DNA from: Eutypella sp. D-1
Lineage: Eukaryota > Ascomycota > Sordariomycetes > Xylariales > Diatrypaceae
Direction of reading: 5' to 3'
NCBI GenBank assembly: GCA_023313575.1
Contig: JAJTTP010000021.1
Span: 124,001-188,000 of the forward strand
DNA length: 64,000 bases
This document shows, in pieces, positions 1-11,402 of the stretch; position 1 is the stretch's first letter; the number at the start of each line of letters is the position of its first letter. A model generated the notes under the pieces. That model searched no databases. It was not told where the DNA came from and was given only the letters and a program-made list of their open reading frames with translations. Made by a program: the position numbers and the translations under genes.

Positions 1-331
1 ACCCATTGCAGTGAGTTGAACGCATATGCTTGTTAGATGGGAAGCCGGGGCAGAAACAAAAAAAAAAAAACGTTCACAAATCACAGCGAGCAAGCCCTTA
101 CCGTAACTCACGATCTCCTTCGAGCAAGAGCCGAGGCCGACCTTGAACCCCCTTCGCATTAATGCAATTATCCATTGCTACTTGACCCGTCCGGTCCATT
201 ATCCGTCTAGTTCGTGATATCGTGTTATGCCTGCCAAGAACGCCGAAAACTCCAAAGTTCCCAACATGAGTGTCATCCAGAATGCCAGAAATCTTACCAA
301 CATGATATCGCTCGTGTGTGGCAGTGGCGAG
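1..331. other. intergenic, window edge
   Basis: No convincing coding sequence. It holds a run of 13 A at about 58-70. A short frame at 227-418 on the plus strand lies antisense to the end of the elongin C gene and has no recognisable features. Confidence 0.5.
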
Positions 332-1101
332 TCAGGTAGGCCCTTTGGGAAGGAGGGCGTTAATGGTGAATTTAATGCTCGTGTGTGGCGGACTTCTGGT
401 TGTCCACCCGGTGTGTAGGGTTGATCTTACTGTCAAGTCCAAGGTAATCCGCCGCCATCAAGAGCTCGAGACATAGCTCGACGGGGACCTCCATCTCGGG
501 CACGTTTTGTTGGTTACGGTACTTGTACCAGTAGTTGAAGTACTCGGCCACTTTCTCAAGCACCATACCGCTGGGAGATGATGGTCAGCTCGAGCCTTCA
601 GCCGACAAGATAGATCCAGGACCAGTGGTCCATGGGCATGAGTAGAGGGGATAGGTTAGGTTCAAAGGGCAGCGTCTCAGATCAAGTGTAGTTGGCTGTC
701 ATTCAGACCACAAAAAGTGGTCTGTCAGTAAGAACACAGCGAAATATTTGTGATTCATCACCGACGACGCCCATATATATATGCCGATGCTGCTGGTGGT
801 AGCGATACAAACGGCCATGACGGGCAGGGGCGAACACGATGATGACTTACTTGATCTCTTCGAAATGGCATCTCGCCGTCTTGGCCTCAGAAAATTGACC
901 TACATACCATACTTAGCCCATCTTCTTCCTCGTGTCGGAGGTGCCCGAGGCAGGAAAAGCTAGCTGCTGCTCACTCTTAGGATCGAGCATCTTCTTGATG
1001 GCAGGACTAATGGAGGCAGCCTGTCGTAGAACGACGAACTCGAAGCCATCGCTCGAGACGAGAGTGACGTATCTACTGGGCTCTGGCTCGCTCAAATCCA
1101 T
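332..1101 (-). CDS. ELC1: elongin C (Skp1/BTB-fold ubiquitin ligase adaptor)
   Basis: Elongin C links cullin ligase components to BC-box substrate receptors; in fungi it also acts in Pol II turnover after DNA damage. Modelled exons are 1101-975, 899-851, 570-431 and probably 342-332, giving about 108 residues, close to the usual 100-110. The start reads MDLSEPEPSRYVTLVSSDGF, the typical elongin C beginning. The second exon restores QFSEAKTARCHFEEIN and the third gives GMVLEKVAEYF and LELLMAADYLGLD; each junction keeps frame and uses GTGAGC, GTAAGT or GTAAGA donors. The last exon is uncertain. Either the donor at 430 is used and only RPT plus stop follows, or the frame reads through to a stop at 372, adding a tail that does not look conserved. 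It is transcribed away from the neighbouring Rho4 gene across about 1.5 kb. The identity is secure and the C-terminus is not. Confidence 0.85.
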
Positions 1102-2589
1102 CTTGAAGAATCACAATCTATGAGATTATGTATCTTCCCAAGATACTCGAGTCAATTGATAGCGGCGAGATCCGACGTCTAGACGTACGTACGTTGTCCG
1201 TCTTCCTGGAGTCCCAGGTACGTTTTAAAGACGCAGATAGAGATTTTCGACTTAATAAGTGAAGAGAGGTCCAGGGGTTTGCGAGAAATTCTTTTTAAGA
1301 ACCTTTAATGTACTTAGGCTAGCCTTAGGACACGGATAGGGCTCCAGAAGTAAGTGTGCACGGTCCACCTAAATGGTAAAGTGAGGCAAGAGCAGGTCTA
1401 GATTAGAGATTGAGAGGGTCCCGAATTGGCGGTCGGGGGACGGCGGTCGGTGATCGGTAAGTTCCAAATAGGTTTAGTGGCCTCAGGAATTTACAGGCAC
1501 AAGAGGCACTGGGCAGATAAGTAACAAGGCATGGGAAAGGGCAAGGGAAAGCAGGGCTACTGGCTGGTAAACAAGTGGGAACATGATTGCGTACTAACTA
1601 GTACCTAGGTACTGTGGGGCGATCTCGATAAAGAGCTAAAAGCTGTTTGGCTGAAACATTGAAAACGGAGTTGCCCTGACGACCACTATTGGACTAAATT
1701 TATTGACTTGGTTACCAGTACCTAAGGTGACCTCCAGCACCTCCAGAACGACCAGCAACCTTTGGGGAAGGTCAGCCAACCAGCCAACCCAAACTACCAA
1801 AACTACCAATAAAATACCTACCAGCCAACGAGCCAGCCACCTTATCTCCAAGTACACACTTTGTAGACTCTCAGGTAAGTATCCAGCTGACGAAGGTTCC
1901 TCCAGGGCTGTTGTTAGTTGTTGAAGTTCAAAGTTGTTACCCTTCACCCTCACTCACACTTTACCCGAACGAACCTGCACTGGTCCGGTCCCTAAACCAA
2001 ACATCTACTCTACACTGGCGCTCTAGAGGAGACGCGCACCGTCAACTTGCAACTCACAACTCACAAACTCGGAAATTCGCAACTTACATCCTAACATCTA
2101 CGTATTTCGCATTCCAGCTTTCCCGTATTCCCGTATTCCCACATTCTCGCATTCTCGCAAACTTCGACCGAACCCCAGTATACCTCAATATCCTCCTTCT
2201 TCCTCTCCAACATCATTCCATCCCAGCTAAAGCTCCCTTAACAACAGAGATATTTTCTTCTACAATCTACACATCCATCATCCACAAACACCAAAAGAAG
2301 ATCAGCTTCATTCCATCCCGCTGTCCAACGTTACCCCTCTCTTCCTCTATTCCTCCCTTCCTCCCTCCCTCTCTCTCCCTGTCAAATCATTAGCATTTTA
2401 GAGAATCAGAGTATCAAACGTCCCTATTCGACGAGAGCCATCGGTATTGTTTACTTTACGACCTTACAATAGCATACACCCTAACACCACCCGCACCCGC
2501 ACCCGCATCCACCACCCACACCCGCATTCGCACTACATTCATTGCATTCTTGGTATCGGCCCCTCCACACTCGTTCTTCGCCTCTCGTC
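1102..2589. promoter_or_regulatory. shared upstream region of elongin C and Rho4
   Basis: Divergent intergenic region. One perfect TACCTAGGTA palindrome sits at 1602-1611. From about 2090 to 2590 the plus strand becomes strongly pyrimidine-rich (TCC/CTT/CCC tracts), as expected for a long 5' leader of the Rho4 transcript. The 160-codon frame at 1911-2393 is in this CT-rich leader, has no domain and is better read as leader or upstream ORF than as a gene. Confidence 0.5.
1602..1611. repeat. TACCTAGGTA palindrome
   Basis: Perfect copy, extended to the 12-bp palindrome GTACCTAGGTAC at 1601-1612, between elongin C and Rho4. Confidence 0.85.
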
Positions 2590-3719
2590 ATGGCGTTTCA
2601 TCAGAATCGCAACTCTTACCATGGCAACAACCAAGCCATGAGTGAGAAGTACGACAATGGCATTCAGAGAAGGGCTACTAGTGATCGTAAGACGGACCGT
2701 GGCACGCGGTCGAGCGAGGGCACAGTCAGCACCGTCAAGAGCTCATCAACAGGCAGGGACTCCTCCGCCACACATATGACGGAGGCACCGGCGTACTCGA
2801 AGAAGATTGTAGTCGTTGGTGATGGCGGTTGTGGCAAGACTTGTCTCTTAATTAGCTACAGTCAAGGTTACTTCCCGGAGGTACGTATGGTCTGATGGTC
2901 CAACCGCCAAACCACCCGCCAAACCACCTGCCTGTCAACTTGTCACATGCATGCACTTACACGTAATGACTATCACAGAAATATGTGCCAACCGTGTTCG
3001 AGAATTACATCACCTACCCAACCCACCCGAGCGGTAAGACCGTCGAGCTCGCCTTGTGGGATACCGCCGGTCAGGAAGAGTATGACAGATTACGACCACT
3101 GTCATACCCCGAAACCGATCTGATCTTCGTATGCTTCGCTATCGATTGCCCCAACTCGCTCGACAATGTTCTGGATAAGGTTCGTCATGCATTCCTTGAT
3201 TTCCTATACCCCCTATTTACTCCTATTTACTCTTAACTTACCCCACTCTACCCCTCCATTCCCTCCCTCTCTTTCCCTCCATTCCTCTTGAATTCCAAAG
3301 CAAAACTCGGCCCCTCGATCCCTGCTAACATGCCCCGTCCGTAGTGGTACCCCGAGGTTCTCCACTTCTGCCCGTATACGCCCTTGATACTGGTGGGGCT
3401 AAAATCAGACCTGCGGCATAAGAAGACGTGTATCGAAATGCTAAAGACGCAGGGCCTAACGCCCGTGACGATGGACCAGGGCATGGCGGTGGCCAAGAAG
3501 ATGGGTGCCCAGTACGTGGAGTGCAGCAGCAAGGAGATGCGCGGCGTCGACGAGATCTTCGATCAGGCCATCGACATCGTTGTGGCTAACGACCGTCGCA
3601 ACCTCGAGGCCGCCATGGCTGCTGCCTCGTCTAGCTCCGGTGGTGGCAGCAGCAGCGGCGGCAAGAGTTCCGGCCTGCGAACTTTTAAGAAGAAGAAGCG
3701 GAACTGCAACTTCCTGTAG
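2590..3719 (+). CDS. RHO4: Rho-family small GTPase Rho4
   Basis: Membrane-anchored GTPase; Rho4 in fungi organises the actomyosin ring and septum formation. Exons 2590-2880, 2979-3179 and 3345-3719 give 288 residues; all junctions are phase 0. An extended Ser/Thr-rich N-terminus of about 70 residues, usual for Rho4, precedes the P-loop GDGGCGKT. Then come the effector region VPTVFENYI, the [20 protein letters not shown] switch II and GLKSDL in the nucleotide-specificity position. The C-terminus has a Ser/Gly-rich linker, a basic stretch (KKKKR) and the prenylation box CNFL, whose final Leu predicts geranylgeranylation. The start was set at 2590 (GTCATGG context) because the preceding in-frame ATG at 2542 adds an unconserved stretch inside the CT-rich leader. 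The length and insert pattern fit Rho4 better than Rho1, Rho3 or Cdc42. Confidence 0.93.
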
Positions 3720-5364
3720 ATGCGATCACGACACTGATGACTAGGCAATTTTGCCGTCGAACTTGAACCTCGGCTTCTTCGTCGAGTGTAGTTCCATCAC
3801 ACCTACGCCCCCACACACCAGCTTTCTCGCGCGTGGGGAAGAAACGAGACGAATTGAATGGATGACACGTTTACGCTACGGACAGATGCGACGGCGACGA
3901 TAACCCGATTTAAACCAACTCATGGCAGAGGCGCGCGCGCATATGATGAAGAAGCAGGGAAAAGACGAAGGGGAGCGCGCGTGCTCAAGTAACGAACGGG
4001 TCCGGTCCCCTTATTTACTATTTTGCATGACATGCATGAGTTACTATACTATTATTTTTTTTTTCCTTCATTGTTTGGTTTACCAGCAATTCCTCGCCAT
4101 GAAAAGCCACGTACGACGAAAACGAGAGAGAAGGACACGGAGACAGAAACAGGAGAGCCTTTCTTTTTTTTTCCTTTTTGATTTTTGGAAGAGGCCCAAG
4201 AAGACCGGGCGTTGCGCGGCGTTCCTTGAATCAAGACGACCGCCGGCGACCATCTCCACCACCGTTACGTTACTACTACGTCTTGCCGACAAAGGGGATT
4301 AAAGGCGTAGCGGGACATGCCTTGAGACAGAAGAGACCGCCTCTTTAATTTCAATTTTCCTTTCGGGTAGAGGACCTGTAAATTCAAGAGAAACGGTCAC
4401 CTCGTCTTCCAACCAACCACCCACTCGGCCCCCGTACATATCACAGAGCTGTCGTGTATCCGCATCATACCGCTGTTCTGTTTCCAGCTACCCCTCCCCC
4501 GAGAAAAGGAATTCGATAGCAGGGCGTGAATCTTGTTCTTTTTCTCCTTTCTCGTTATTTTGGTTTGAAAGACTCGCAGCTGTTTTGTGTAAGGATAGGA
4601 AATCCTGGAAACTGGGTGTATATTTTTTCCACTTCTCTTGAACTCTCTAAGGCACGAAGAACTTGGGGGGACTGACGTGAGAAGACTACGAAGATGGGGG
4701 GAAACGAAGACACCAGCACAGACAGAACCAGAGGAGGGGGGTTAGGTGGAGAGAAATCAAGGAGACGAGGGAGGGGGCCTTTCAACTGTCATTTCTTTTC
4801 CTCCTTTATCTGTTCTGTCATCGTTGGGTGTCGCACTGGTCGGGTCGGTTTGGTTTTTTCTTAGTACTTTGCGTGTTTTGATTAGGCTCTCGCATTCTCA
4901 TGGTAGTTGCCGTCGTTGGTCCTCTTTTTGTTTTCTTCTCGGACAGGAAATAAAAACATATTTCGACTTGAATCTTCCTCGTGCTGATTTCCATGTGATA
5001 CTACTCTGTACTAGCTTTCTATGATGTGTGTGTGATATGATGCAATGTGATATATGAAGTAGTAGTTGGCTGATATGCCAAATGAATCCCCGCCATCAAG
5101 CAACTTTTCAACTAGCAATCAGCCTGCACGCATCAAAACCTGGGTAGGCTCCTCGGATGGCTGCTCGGATCTTTCTGCTATTTCTCGCTTGCTCTGTGTA
5201 GCGGTGTAAGTAGCCTGATACTACATGGGGCTTTGAGTTATATGAACGCCCTAACCTATCCGCGCATGTGACGAGCCGTTTGATCGGACGGCTCCGGCTC
5301 CGGCTCCGGTTCAGACTCATGCGGCCTAGTAGGGTCGAATCTTCAATTACGCGTGAGAGTTTTC
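3720..5364. other. intergenic, 3' sides of Rho4 and Dad1
   Basis: The two flanking genes converge here. The sequence has T-rich tracts (about 4050-4063 and 4160-4180) and no frame with recognisable domains. The 126-codon frame at 3922-4302 is composed largely of Arg/Lys and poly-Phe from T-runs and is not supported as a gene. Confidence 0.5.
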
Positions 5365-5967
5365 TCATTCGCTCTTGATAGCCGTCCGATCCGCCTCATC
5401 CTCGTCCTCGCCTTCGCCGTCACCGCCGGCATCGTTTCCCCTGTTGTTGTTGTTGTCGCCGCCGGTCCCGGGGTGATCCTCCTGATCGTCCTGCTGGTCC
5501 TCCTCCTGGTCCTTCGCCATGACACCCTCAAACTGCGACCACAGGGCCTCGACAGAGGAGAACTCGTTGCCGACCTGTCATCGCGTGAGGGGGCGGTCGA
5601 TGGTCAACTACTAGCTTGTGGATATATTTATAAGGGGGCACTTACGGCGATAACGGCCTCAAGAGACCGGTTCAGCTTGTTGATGTTGGCAAGAACGTGC
5701 TCGAAGCTCTGTTCCATCCGACATTTGTTGTTTTCAAGTCAGTCAAATTGTTTGCCGAAGCCTAGTAATTACCGCGATTGCGCGGAGAAAGGGGGGCAGC
5801 GCGTGAGGACCACGAACCATGGCTATATCACCGATCAAGGCCTCCCGTTGCTGCTCGAAATATGACTTCTCACGTCCGCCCGCACCCCTGCTCTCTCCCC
5901 AGCCGTAGCCGTGGCCGTGGCCTTGGCTGTGGCTCAGACTTAGCGAGGACGTCGGGCGCGAGGTCAT
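5365..5967 (-). CDS. DAD1: DASH/Dam1 complex subunit Dad1
   Basis: Dad1 is a small coiled-coil subunit of the fungal DASH ring, which couples kinetochores to spindle microtubules. Exons 5967-5818, 5708-5646 and 5574-5365 join in phase 0 to give 140 residues. The family core is clear: [15 protein letters not shown], then [20 protein letters not shown], then [15 protein letters not shown]. Dad1 is usually shorter (roughly 75-100 residues). Here a Ser/Gly/His-rich N-terminal extension of about 35 residues and an acidic, Asn/Gly/Asp-rich tail of about 45 residues account for the difference. Donors are GTTCGT and GTAAG, and acceptors are ACAG. The first donor is weak, but the reading across both junctions matches the family without gaps. 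A neighbour on the same strand is Dbr1, over 1 kb upstream; I see no functional link. Confidence 0.88.
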
Positions 5968-7130
5968 TATGATTTAATGATTCAAAATGCAGCTTTGCTT
6001 CGTTCGGGGCGTTCTCAATCGCTTATAAACTCCCTCCCTGCCTTGCTATCTCTCTCTTCTGCTCCTATAGCGTTTCCAGTAATCCTGCAGAAGTTTATCG
6101 TGGCCACGCACGGCTAGATTGTGATTGTCAGACAGGGATTATTGACGCTCCACCGTTGTTAAAAGTCGTGGCGGTTAGTTATCCTATCTTCGCATGTGAA
6201 GGAGGGCACCCGCGCGTCATATGCAAGCTAGACGCGATCAATTAAGCCGCCGGTCGGTAATGTGGTTTTTAGTTCAGTCCACCCTCGTGCCTTAGGTGCT
6301 GATTATGGTATGGTTGACAATGGATGGCGGGGTTAACTTGTCCGAATTGTTTACTTTCTCATGTTTTCTTATCTAAGACATCCTTATCTAAGTACTTGCC
6401 CCTCCTTAAGGTTTATCGCGTGTTACTACAAGACCATCACAACATTGTATTTTCGAGTTAGGAAGGAGTCGTGGAGGGCAATGCGCCATAAATTATTAAG
6501 GCTATACTGTCATAGTTCTCCATCGTCGATAACTGCCCGACTAATTAATGTCTATATCGATGCCCAATAGTCATACTACGCCAAAATTCCTTCGGGGTAT
6601 CCAGTCTTAAGAAATCTAACAGAAATGGAGCATGACATTGGCTACGAATTTCCAAATCTATGTAATTAGTTATGATATCAGGTATTTCTATACTTTATAT
6701 TCCAAGGCGAATATGGTCGTGGACACTCATCGCCTTTAGACCTCTTCAATTGACCATGCCTGTAAATTTAGCGAGAGCACTTTCCCCCCTTCTTAAGATG
6801 CGCATCGACGTCCTTATTCGAGGTCTGTGAATGCCGTTGCCGGTAAACTCGGAAGATGAAGCGCTCTATGTAGCACTATAATGCGGCCGTTCTCCCGCAC
6901 TCTTTATAGTTGGCTCTCATGACATATACCCCCAAACCGTATGATCTGATTAGGGCGGGTCTCCCCACCTTAGCTGGCTCATGATCGGAACGAAGATGAG
7001 CAAAACGGTCAGATAGGGAAAATACGTGCGAGAGCGAGTGCTTCACGCCGGCGACAGCCTATGCGTTGAAGAGTGGTGTATAAGCTTTACGTGATGTGGG
7101 CGCCACCAGCGTCCCTTGATATCTCCTACT
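5968..7130. other. intergenic
   Basis: Promoter side of Dad1 and 3' side of Dbr1. It is moderately AT-rich with many stops in all frames. I see no gene or repeat in it. Confidence 0.5.
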
Positions 7131-9149
7131 TTAACTCCTGCCTCCCCGGCCACCTCCCCGGCCACGACCTCGACCTCTTCCGCCTCCCCGGCCAAAGCCA
7201 CCACCGCCACCACGACCACCACCGCCACGACCACTACCGCCACTACCGGGATAGACCATCCCAAAGCCTGGTGGCGCGGACACTCGTCTATGGCCACCTT
7301 TCAGCGCGGTGCGCTCCTCCTCAGTAGCGTCCCAGAGGTCCGGAATGTCGAGGAGCTTGCAGAAGGCGGTGGTCTGGGGGTTAGTGTACTCGTCGGGTTG
7401 ATAGGACACGTCCTTGGGGTCGTCGGGCTTCTGGGGCGGAGCGGTGATAGCGAAATTCTGAGGCACCTCGAGGAGTCCCTTCTGCACAATGTTCTCATTG
7501 ACCCACGCCCGCTCCTTATCGATCATCGGCCGGTAGGCGTCCTCTCCAAGGTCCGGTGGTATCTGCGCGTCCTGGTCGTTGATCTTCAGATACGGGGCGA
7601 ACGCGCGCGTGATCGCCAGCCACTCAGGGTCATACTGCAGGCGGTAGCGCCCCGGCGAGGTCTCGGAAGAGGGGGAGAATGAGGTCGGCGGGTACTTATT
7701 GAGGTCCTTGGAATTAAGGGGGGCCAGTTCGCAAAGCTGCAAGAAGTGGCGCCCCGGCAGGCACTTATCCAGCGATAGGAAGCGCGTCGTGGTGTTCCAG
7801 ATTGACGGTGGGACCGGTTGGCCCGGGTTGAGCGTGCGTCGCGGCACGGGCTTCGCGAAGGAAGCTGGGAGCTGCGCCCGGACATCATCCGGGACGTCCG
7901 TGCCCGACGCGTCCTGTGTTGCGCCAGGGGTAGCATCCGCGGAAGGCTCATCCGCACCCCCGTGCTCGTCCATATCGAGGCCTATCTCATCGGGGTTGGC
8001 ATTAGAAGGTTCTGTGTTCTCCGGGGCGTCATGTGGCTCCTGTACGTCCGCATCCTCGTCCATATCCAGATCGACCTCATCAGGGTTAGCCGCAGCAGGT
8101 TTTGTGTTCTCCGGTGCGTCATTTGGCTCCTGTGCGTCCGCGTCCTCGTCCATATCCAGATCGATCTCATCAGGGTTAGCCGCAGCAGGCTCTTCTGCGT
8201 TTGTCAAAGCTTCTGCTTCAGTGGGACCCTCAGTGGAGACGGTAGGGGCGGCCTCGGTGCTTGGGGGATCGTAGGTTATAACTGCAGGGTATTTGCAATG
8301 TAAATGGGCTGAAAACCAGTGAGCAGGCCTTAGCCTGTCCATAACATATTGTGCCGCTGGGTTGCCGAGCCGGTTTTCCTTGCTTTCCGTCCTGAAATGC
8401 GGCTTTACCTTGTACAAGGCGCTGGCGTTGCCGTGATGCTCGATTCCATTCGGCCAATCGTGGCTGAGGCCGACGTCGACTTGTTCACGTATCTGCAGTA
8501 GCTTTCGCACATCGAACTCACGCACGTGGTAGGAGCTCTTAACATCTTTTGTTTGGAAAGGTAGTCGCTCGCAATGGGTCCGGTGGTACGCGGCAGGGCT
8601 CCAAGTGCCGCTCATTCCGGCGATACGCAAGGGTCCTAAACGAAGAACGTTCGCCTTACCCAAGTAGTATATATTAGGGGCGACCCAGCCCCCATAGTAG
8701 AGCTCGCGTAGATACGAGCTAGCCTCGTGGTTCCCGCCGATGAAGATGGTCAAGTACGGCGCCGTCTTCTTGCCGCTATAATATGCCGGGAAATCACCCA
8801 ATGCGCGGTACTTGGCTGGTACCGACATGACGCATAGATCTGCCGCATTGCGGGTGGCCTTTCGGATTGGTCAGCTTGTCGGTTATCAACAAATGCGACG
8901 GAGGCGAATGCCACAACACAAAGGGGGCTGCTCGGACCTGAAAATCACCATTGATTATCAACAAATCCACGCCATCCCAACCTTTTGCTTTGCAAGAGGT
9001 AGTGACCGAGGAGTAAATTGCGTCCAGCGTACCGTGACCCTACGATCCAAATGTGTTAGCAAGTTCCCATTGAGCATCCACGTGATAGGTTCGGTATGAT
9101 AACATACACAGCCCTCGACAGCTATTCGAACACCTTTTATGTTGTCCAT
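7131..9149 (-). CDS. DBR1: RNA lariat debranching enzyme Dbr1
   Basis: A metallophosphoesterase that cleaves the 2'-5' bond of excised intron lariats in the nucleus. Exons 9149-9108, 9039-8938 and 8858-7131 give 623 residues. The N-terminus carries the metal-binding motifs in order: VEGC then GHG (Cys14 and His16, split by intron 1), GDFQ (about 45-48), GGNHE (about 89-93), GLSHDWPNG, and AHLH in HWFSAHLHCKY. The first exon is only 14 codons, but its Cys is a predicted metal ligand, which supports it. Intron 2 has a weak GTCCGA donor but a good CTGAC branch next to its acceptor. After the catalytic region comes an acidic low-complexity block with three 30-residue repeats, then the conserved C-terminal Dbr1 domain, and finally a Gly/Arg-rich RGG-like tail of about 40 residues. 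The family is usually about 500-560 residues; the excess is the repeat block and tail. Confidence 0.93.
7944..8190. repeat. three tandem 90-bp units inside Dbr1
   Basis: The motif CCATATC recurs at 7970, 8060 and 8150, exactly 90 bp apart, and marks three units encoding ANPDEIDLDMDEDADAQEP-type peptides (30 residues each). The two units nearest the catalytic domain are very similar in DNA; the third (7944-8000) has diverged. The unit length keeps the reading frame. Confidence 0.85.
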
Positions 9150-10028
9150 TTTCTTCTTTTTGTTCTTCTCTTCCTTCTTCTTCCCTTTCTCCTTCTTCTT
9201 TGTCGAGTACGCGCGAGTGCTCGCGTGTAGAAGTTCGTAGTTAAGTGTTGCTGGACTATTATCTGCGAGTCGTCGTCTGGCTTGTCCGCTTATTGGTGCC
9301 AAAATGCAGGGGTGTAAAGAGAAGAAACGTGAGCCACAATACAATGTGCATGTGTTTCGAAGCGACGCCCGAGCCACTCTGGTATACACCAACATCACGG
9401 CATACAAATACCTACCTACCTAAGAATTGTCGAGGTAGGTACGCCACGCCATTAATGCCGCCGTAACTGCCCGCTTTTTTTCCTATTTATACCTACCACC
9501 TAAGTAATTAAGTATCCATTCGATCCTAGCAAATAAGGTGGCCGGAGTCTCGCGAAACTTTAAACATAACGTATCAAGTTCAACGTTTTGTATTATTGGT
9601 TAAGCAGGCCCGGGCTAGGTAGGCAGGTGATAATAGTATTGCACTTTTTTACATGTAAAGGGAACAAAAAGTGCTACCTATCACCCGTCCCCTGTCCCAG
9701 CTGGCAGTCGCTGATTTTGTCTTAGTCATCAGATGTTACCGGCTGCAGAAACAACTGGTGCCAAGACACTTTATAGGTACTTACAATATGTAGGTACCCT
9801 ACGATAACTAACAGAGTTATGAGAGCGCGAAGCCAGAAATCATCCTTTTTTTATTGTTAAAGTTATCTTCTCGTAGATTACCGCGAAATTCTTGTATATA
9901 AGTACTTAGTAGGCTTAAAAATTCTCAAAGTGGGAGAAAATGGACAAACCTCGCAGTCTCCCAGCTAATACAGCACATCAACAAATGTACCAGCTTCAAG
10001 TCTACGGATAATAATTCTTAGAAGCACA
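9150..10028. promoter_or_regulatory. divergent upstream region of Dbr1 and the F-box/ankyrin gene
   Basis: A T/C-rich stretch at 9145-9205 lies directly upstream of the Dbr1 start. Imperfect AGGTAGGTAC and CCTACCTACC tracts occur at about 9411-9442 and 9610-9625, related to the palindromic motif found elsewhere. I see no coding sequence. Confidence 0.45.
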
Positions 10029-10865
10029 ATGTCATTCCAGAATCTCCCCAACGAGATAATCCTCGAAATCGCGGGACATCTGAATTCATGCCGGGACAAA
10101 AATGCGTTCCTTCAAGTTAACGGTCACGTACATTTGCTCCTTCACGACGAACTATACCGGAACAATATCAGGCGTCACAATGGAAGCGGTCTGGCATGGG
10201 CGGCAGAACGCAACCGCATGAACACGGCCCGCGTGTTCCTCTCCCTTGGTGCCGATCCCAACGGCCTTCATACTCCCAAAAATGGATCTTGTTGGGAGAC
10301 TCCACTCCATGTCGCTGTCCGGAAGGGCCATCTACACATGGTGCAACTTCTCCTGGACAACGGCGCGAACCCCCGAGCCGAAAACCGACTGACTGCAACT
10401 CCCCTCTTCTATGCATTGTCTCCGAGTCGCGAGGAGATCGCTCGCGTTCTCGTGAGACATACAGACGACTTCGCCTCCTTCGTACAGATCCGCGACATAG
10501 AACTATTACCCATCCACCTGGCGGTCCGTCTCGGCAACTTCAACTTCGTTCGCTGGCTCGTCCAAGACGTCGGCCACGATATCAATCGGGTAGACAAGTT
10601 CGGCAGGACAGCCCTGCACTTTTTACAGTTCAGCAATGATCTTTCCGCGAGCGAGGCTATTGGGATGGTTATGTCCCTGGTCGATTTGGGCGCCAATTTT
10701 GGCTGCGGCCCCAGCTGCGTGCCGAACGAGGAGGAAGCTACCGCTCGAGACTGCTTGCGAGGCAGCTCCGAACCGCTCGTGAAGGCTTTCTTTGACAAGA
10801 TCTCTTGCCGCTGCGGAATCGCGATGATGGCTAAGATCCTTGAATACCCGAAACTTTTATCATGA
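10029..10865 (+). CDS. F-box-like protein with ankyrin repeats
   Basis: Single-exon gene of 278 residues. The N-terminus (residues 2-45) reads as a short F-box: FQNLPNEIILEIAGHL followed by AFLQVNGHVHLLLHDELY. Ankyrin repeats follow from about residue 55: AAERNRMNTARVFLSLGADPN, then ETPLHVAVRKGHLHMVQLLL with NGANP, a diverged repeat at ATPLFYALSPSREEIARVLV, LPIHLAVRLGNFNFVRWLV and TALHFLQFSND with LVDLGAN. This architecture is common in expanded families of filamentous fungi, where the F-box would recruit an SCF ubiquitin ligase and the ankyrins a substrate. The target is unknown. The start at 10029 is the first ATG and gives the F-box at the extreme N-terminus, as in relatives. Confidence 0.8.
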   Translation: MSFQNLPNEIILEIAGHLNSCRDKNAFLQVNGHVHLLLHDELYRNNIRRHNGSGLAWAAERNRMNTARVFLSLGADPNGLHTPKNGSCWETPLHVAVRKGHLHMVQLLLDNGANPRAENRLTATPLFYALSPSREEIARVLVRHTDDFASFVQIRDIELLPIHLAVRLGNFNFVRWLVQDVGHDINRVDKFGRTALHFLQFSNDLSASEAIGMVMSLVDLGANFGCGPSCVPNEEEATARDCLRGSSEPLVKAFFDKISCRCGIAMMAKILEYPKLLS

Positions 10866-11402
10866 TAGCTAGAACGCAGTCGACACTGCGAGGAAGCCGG
10901 TGCCCTTGCGACAGCATACTGACTGTATGGGCCTGAGATACACTAAGATAATTGTATGTATCACACATCGCTATCTAGAAGTTGAGAAGATTCGGGTTTT
11001 CTAAACATGTCTAATACTTGATATTCCTCGGGGCGCCATTATAGTCATTGCGTTTGCAAACCTACGTTGTTTGGTTATTGATTTCGCTTGTGGGGCCCCC
11101 TATCCGCTCACTGTATACGGCACTCTGCCTATAAAATCCGGGGGTGGAGTTGCTGCAGCTACTGCAGGGGTATTTAGTACCATCTATTGATGGCCATACG
11201 GAATCAGGTAATGTTTATGACGTTGAAGGATGCAGCTCCACAAAGGCGGAACATCGCCTCATCTATTAGGCACCGAAGTAAATGCGACTGGTATAATACT
11301 GGCCGTACAAACCCTCCTTCGTACGATGCGAAGAACAGTAACCCGGCCATATTTTAGCAGTGTATACAATTAACCTTGATATATTTATAAGTAGATTACA
11401 GT
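10866..11402. other. intergenic upstream of the GH72-like gene
   Basis: No supported coding exon. It ends in TTACAG directly before the ATG at 11403, which resembles a splice acceptor. An upstream exon supplying a signal peptide is therefore possible, but I could not find a hydrophobic exon here. Confidence 0.4.

Noticed and set aside
1911..2393. 160-codon plus-strand frame
   Set aside because: It lies in a CT-rich leader ahead of Rho4, is full of Ser/Pro/Leu from pyrimidine runs, and shows no domain. More likely untranslated leader or an upstream ORF.
3922..4302. 126-codon plus-strand frame
   Set aside because: Runs of Phe and Arg/Lys come from T-tracts and purine tracts. No domain or conserved look.
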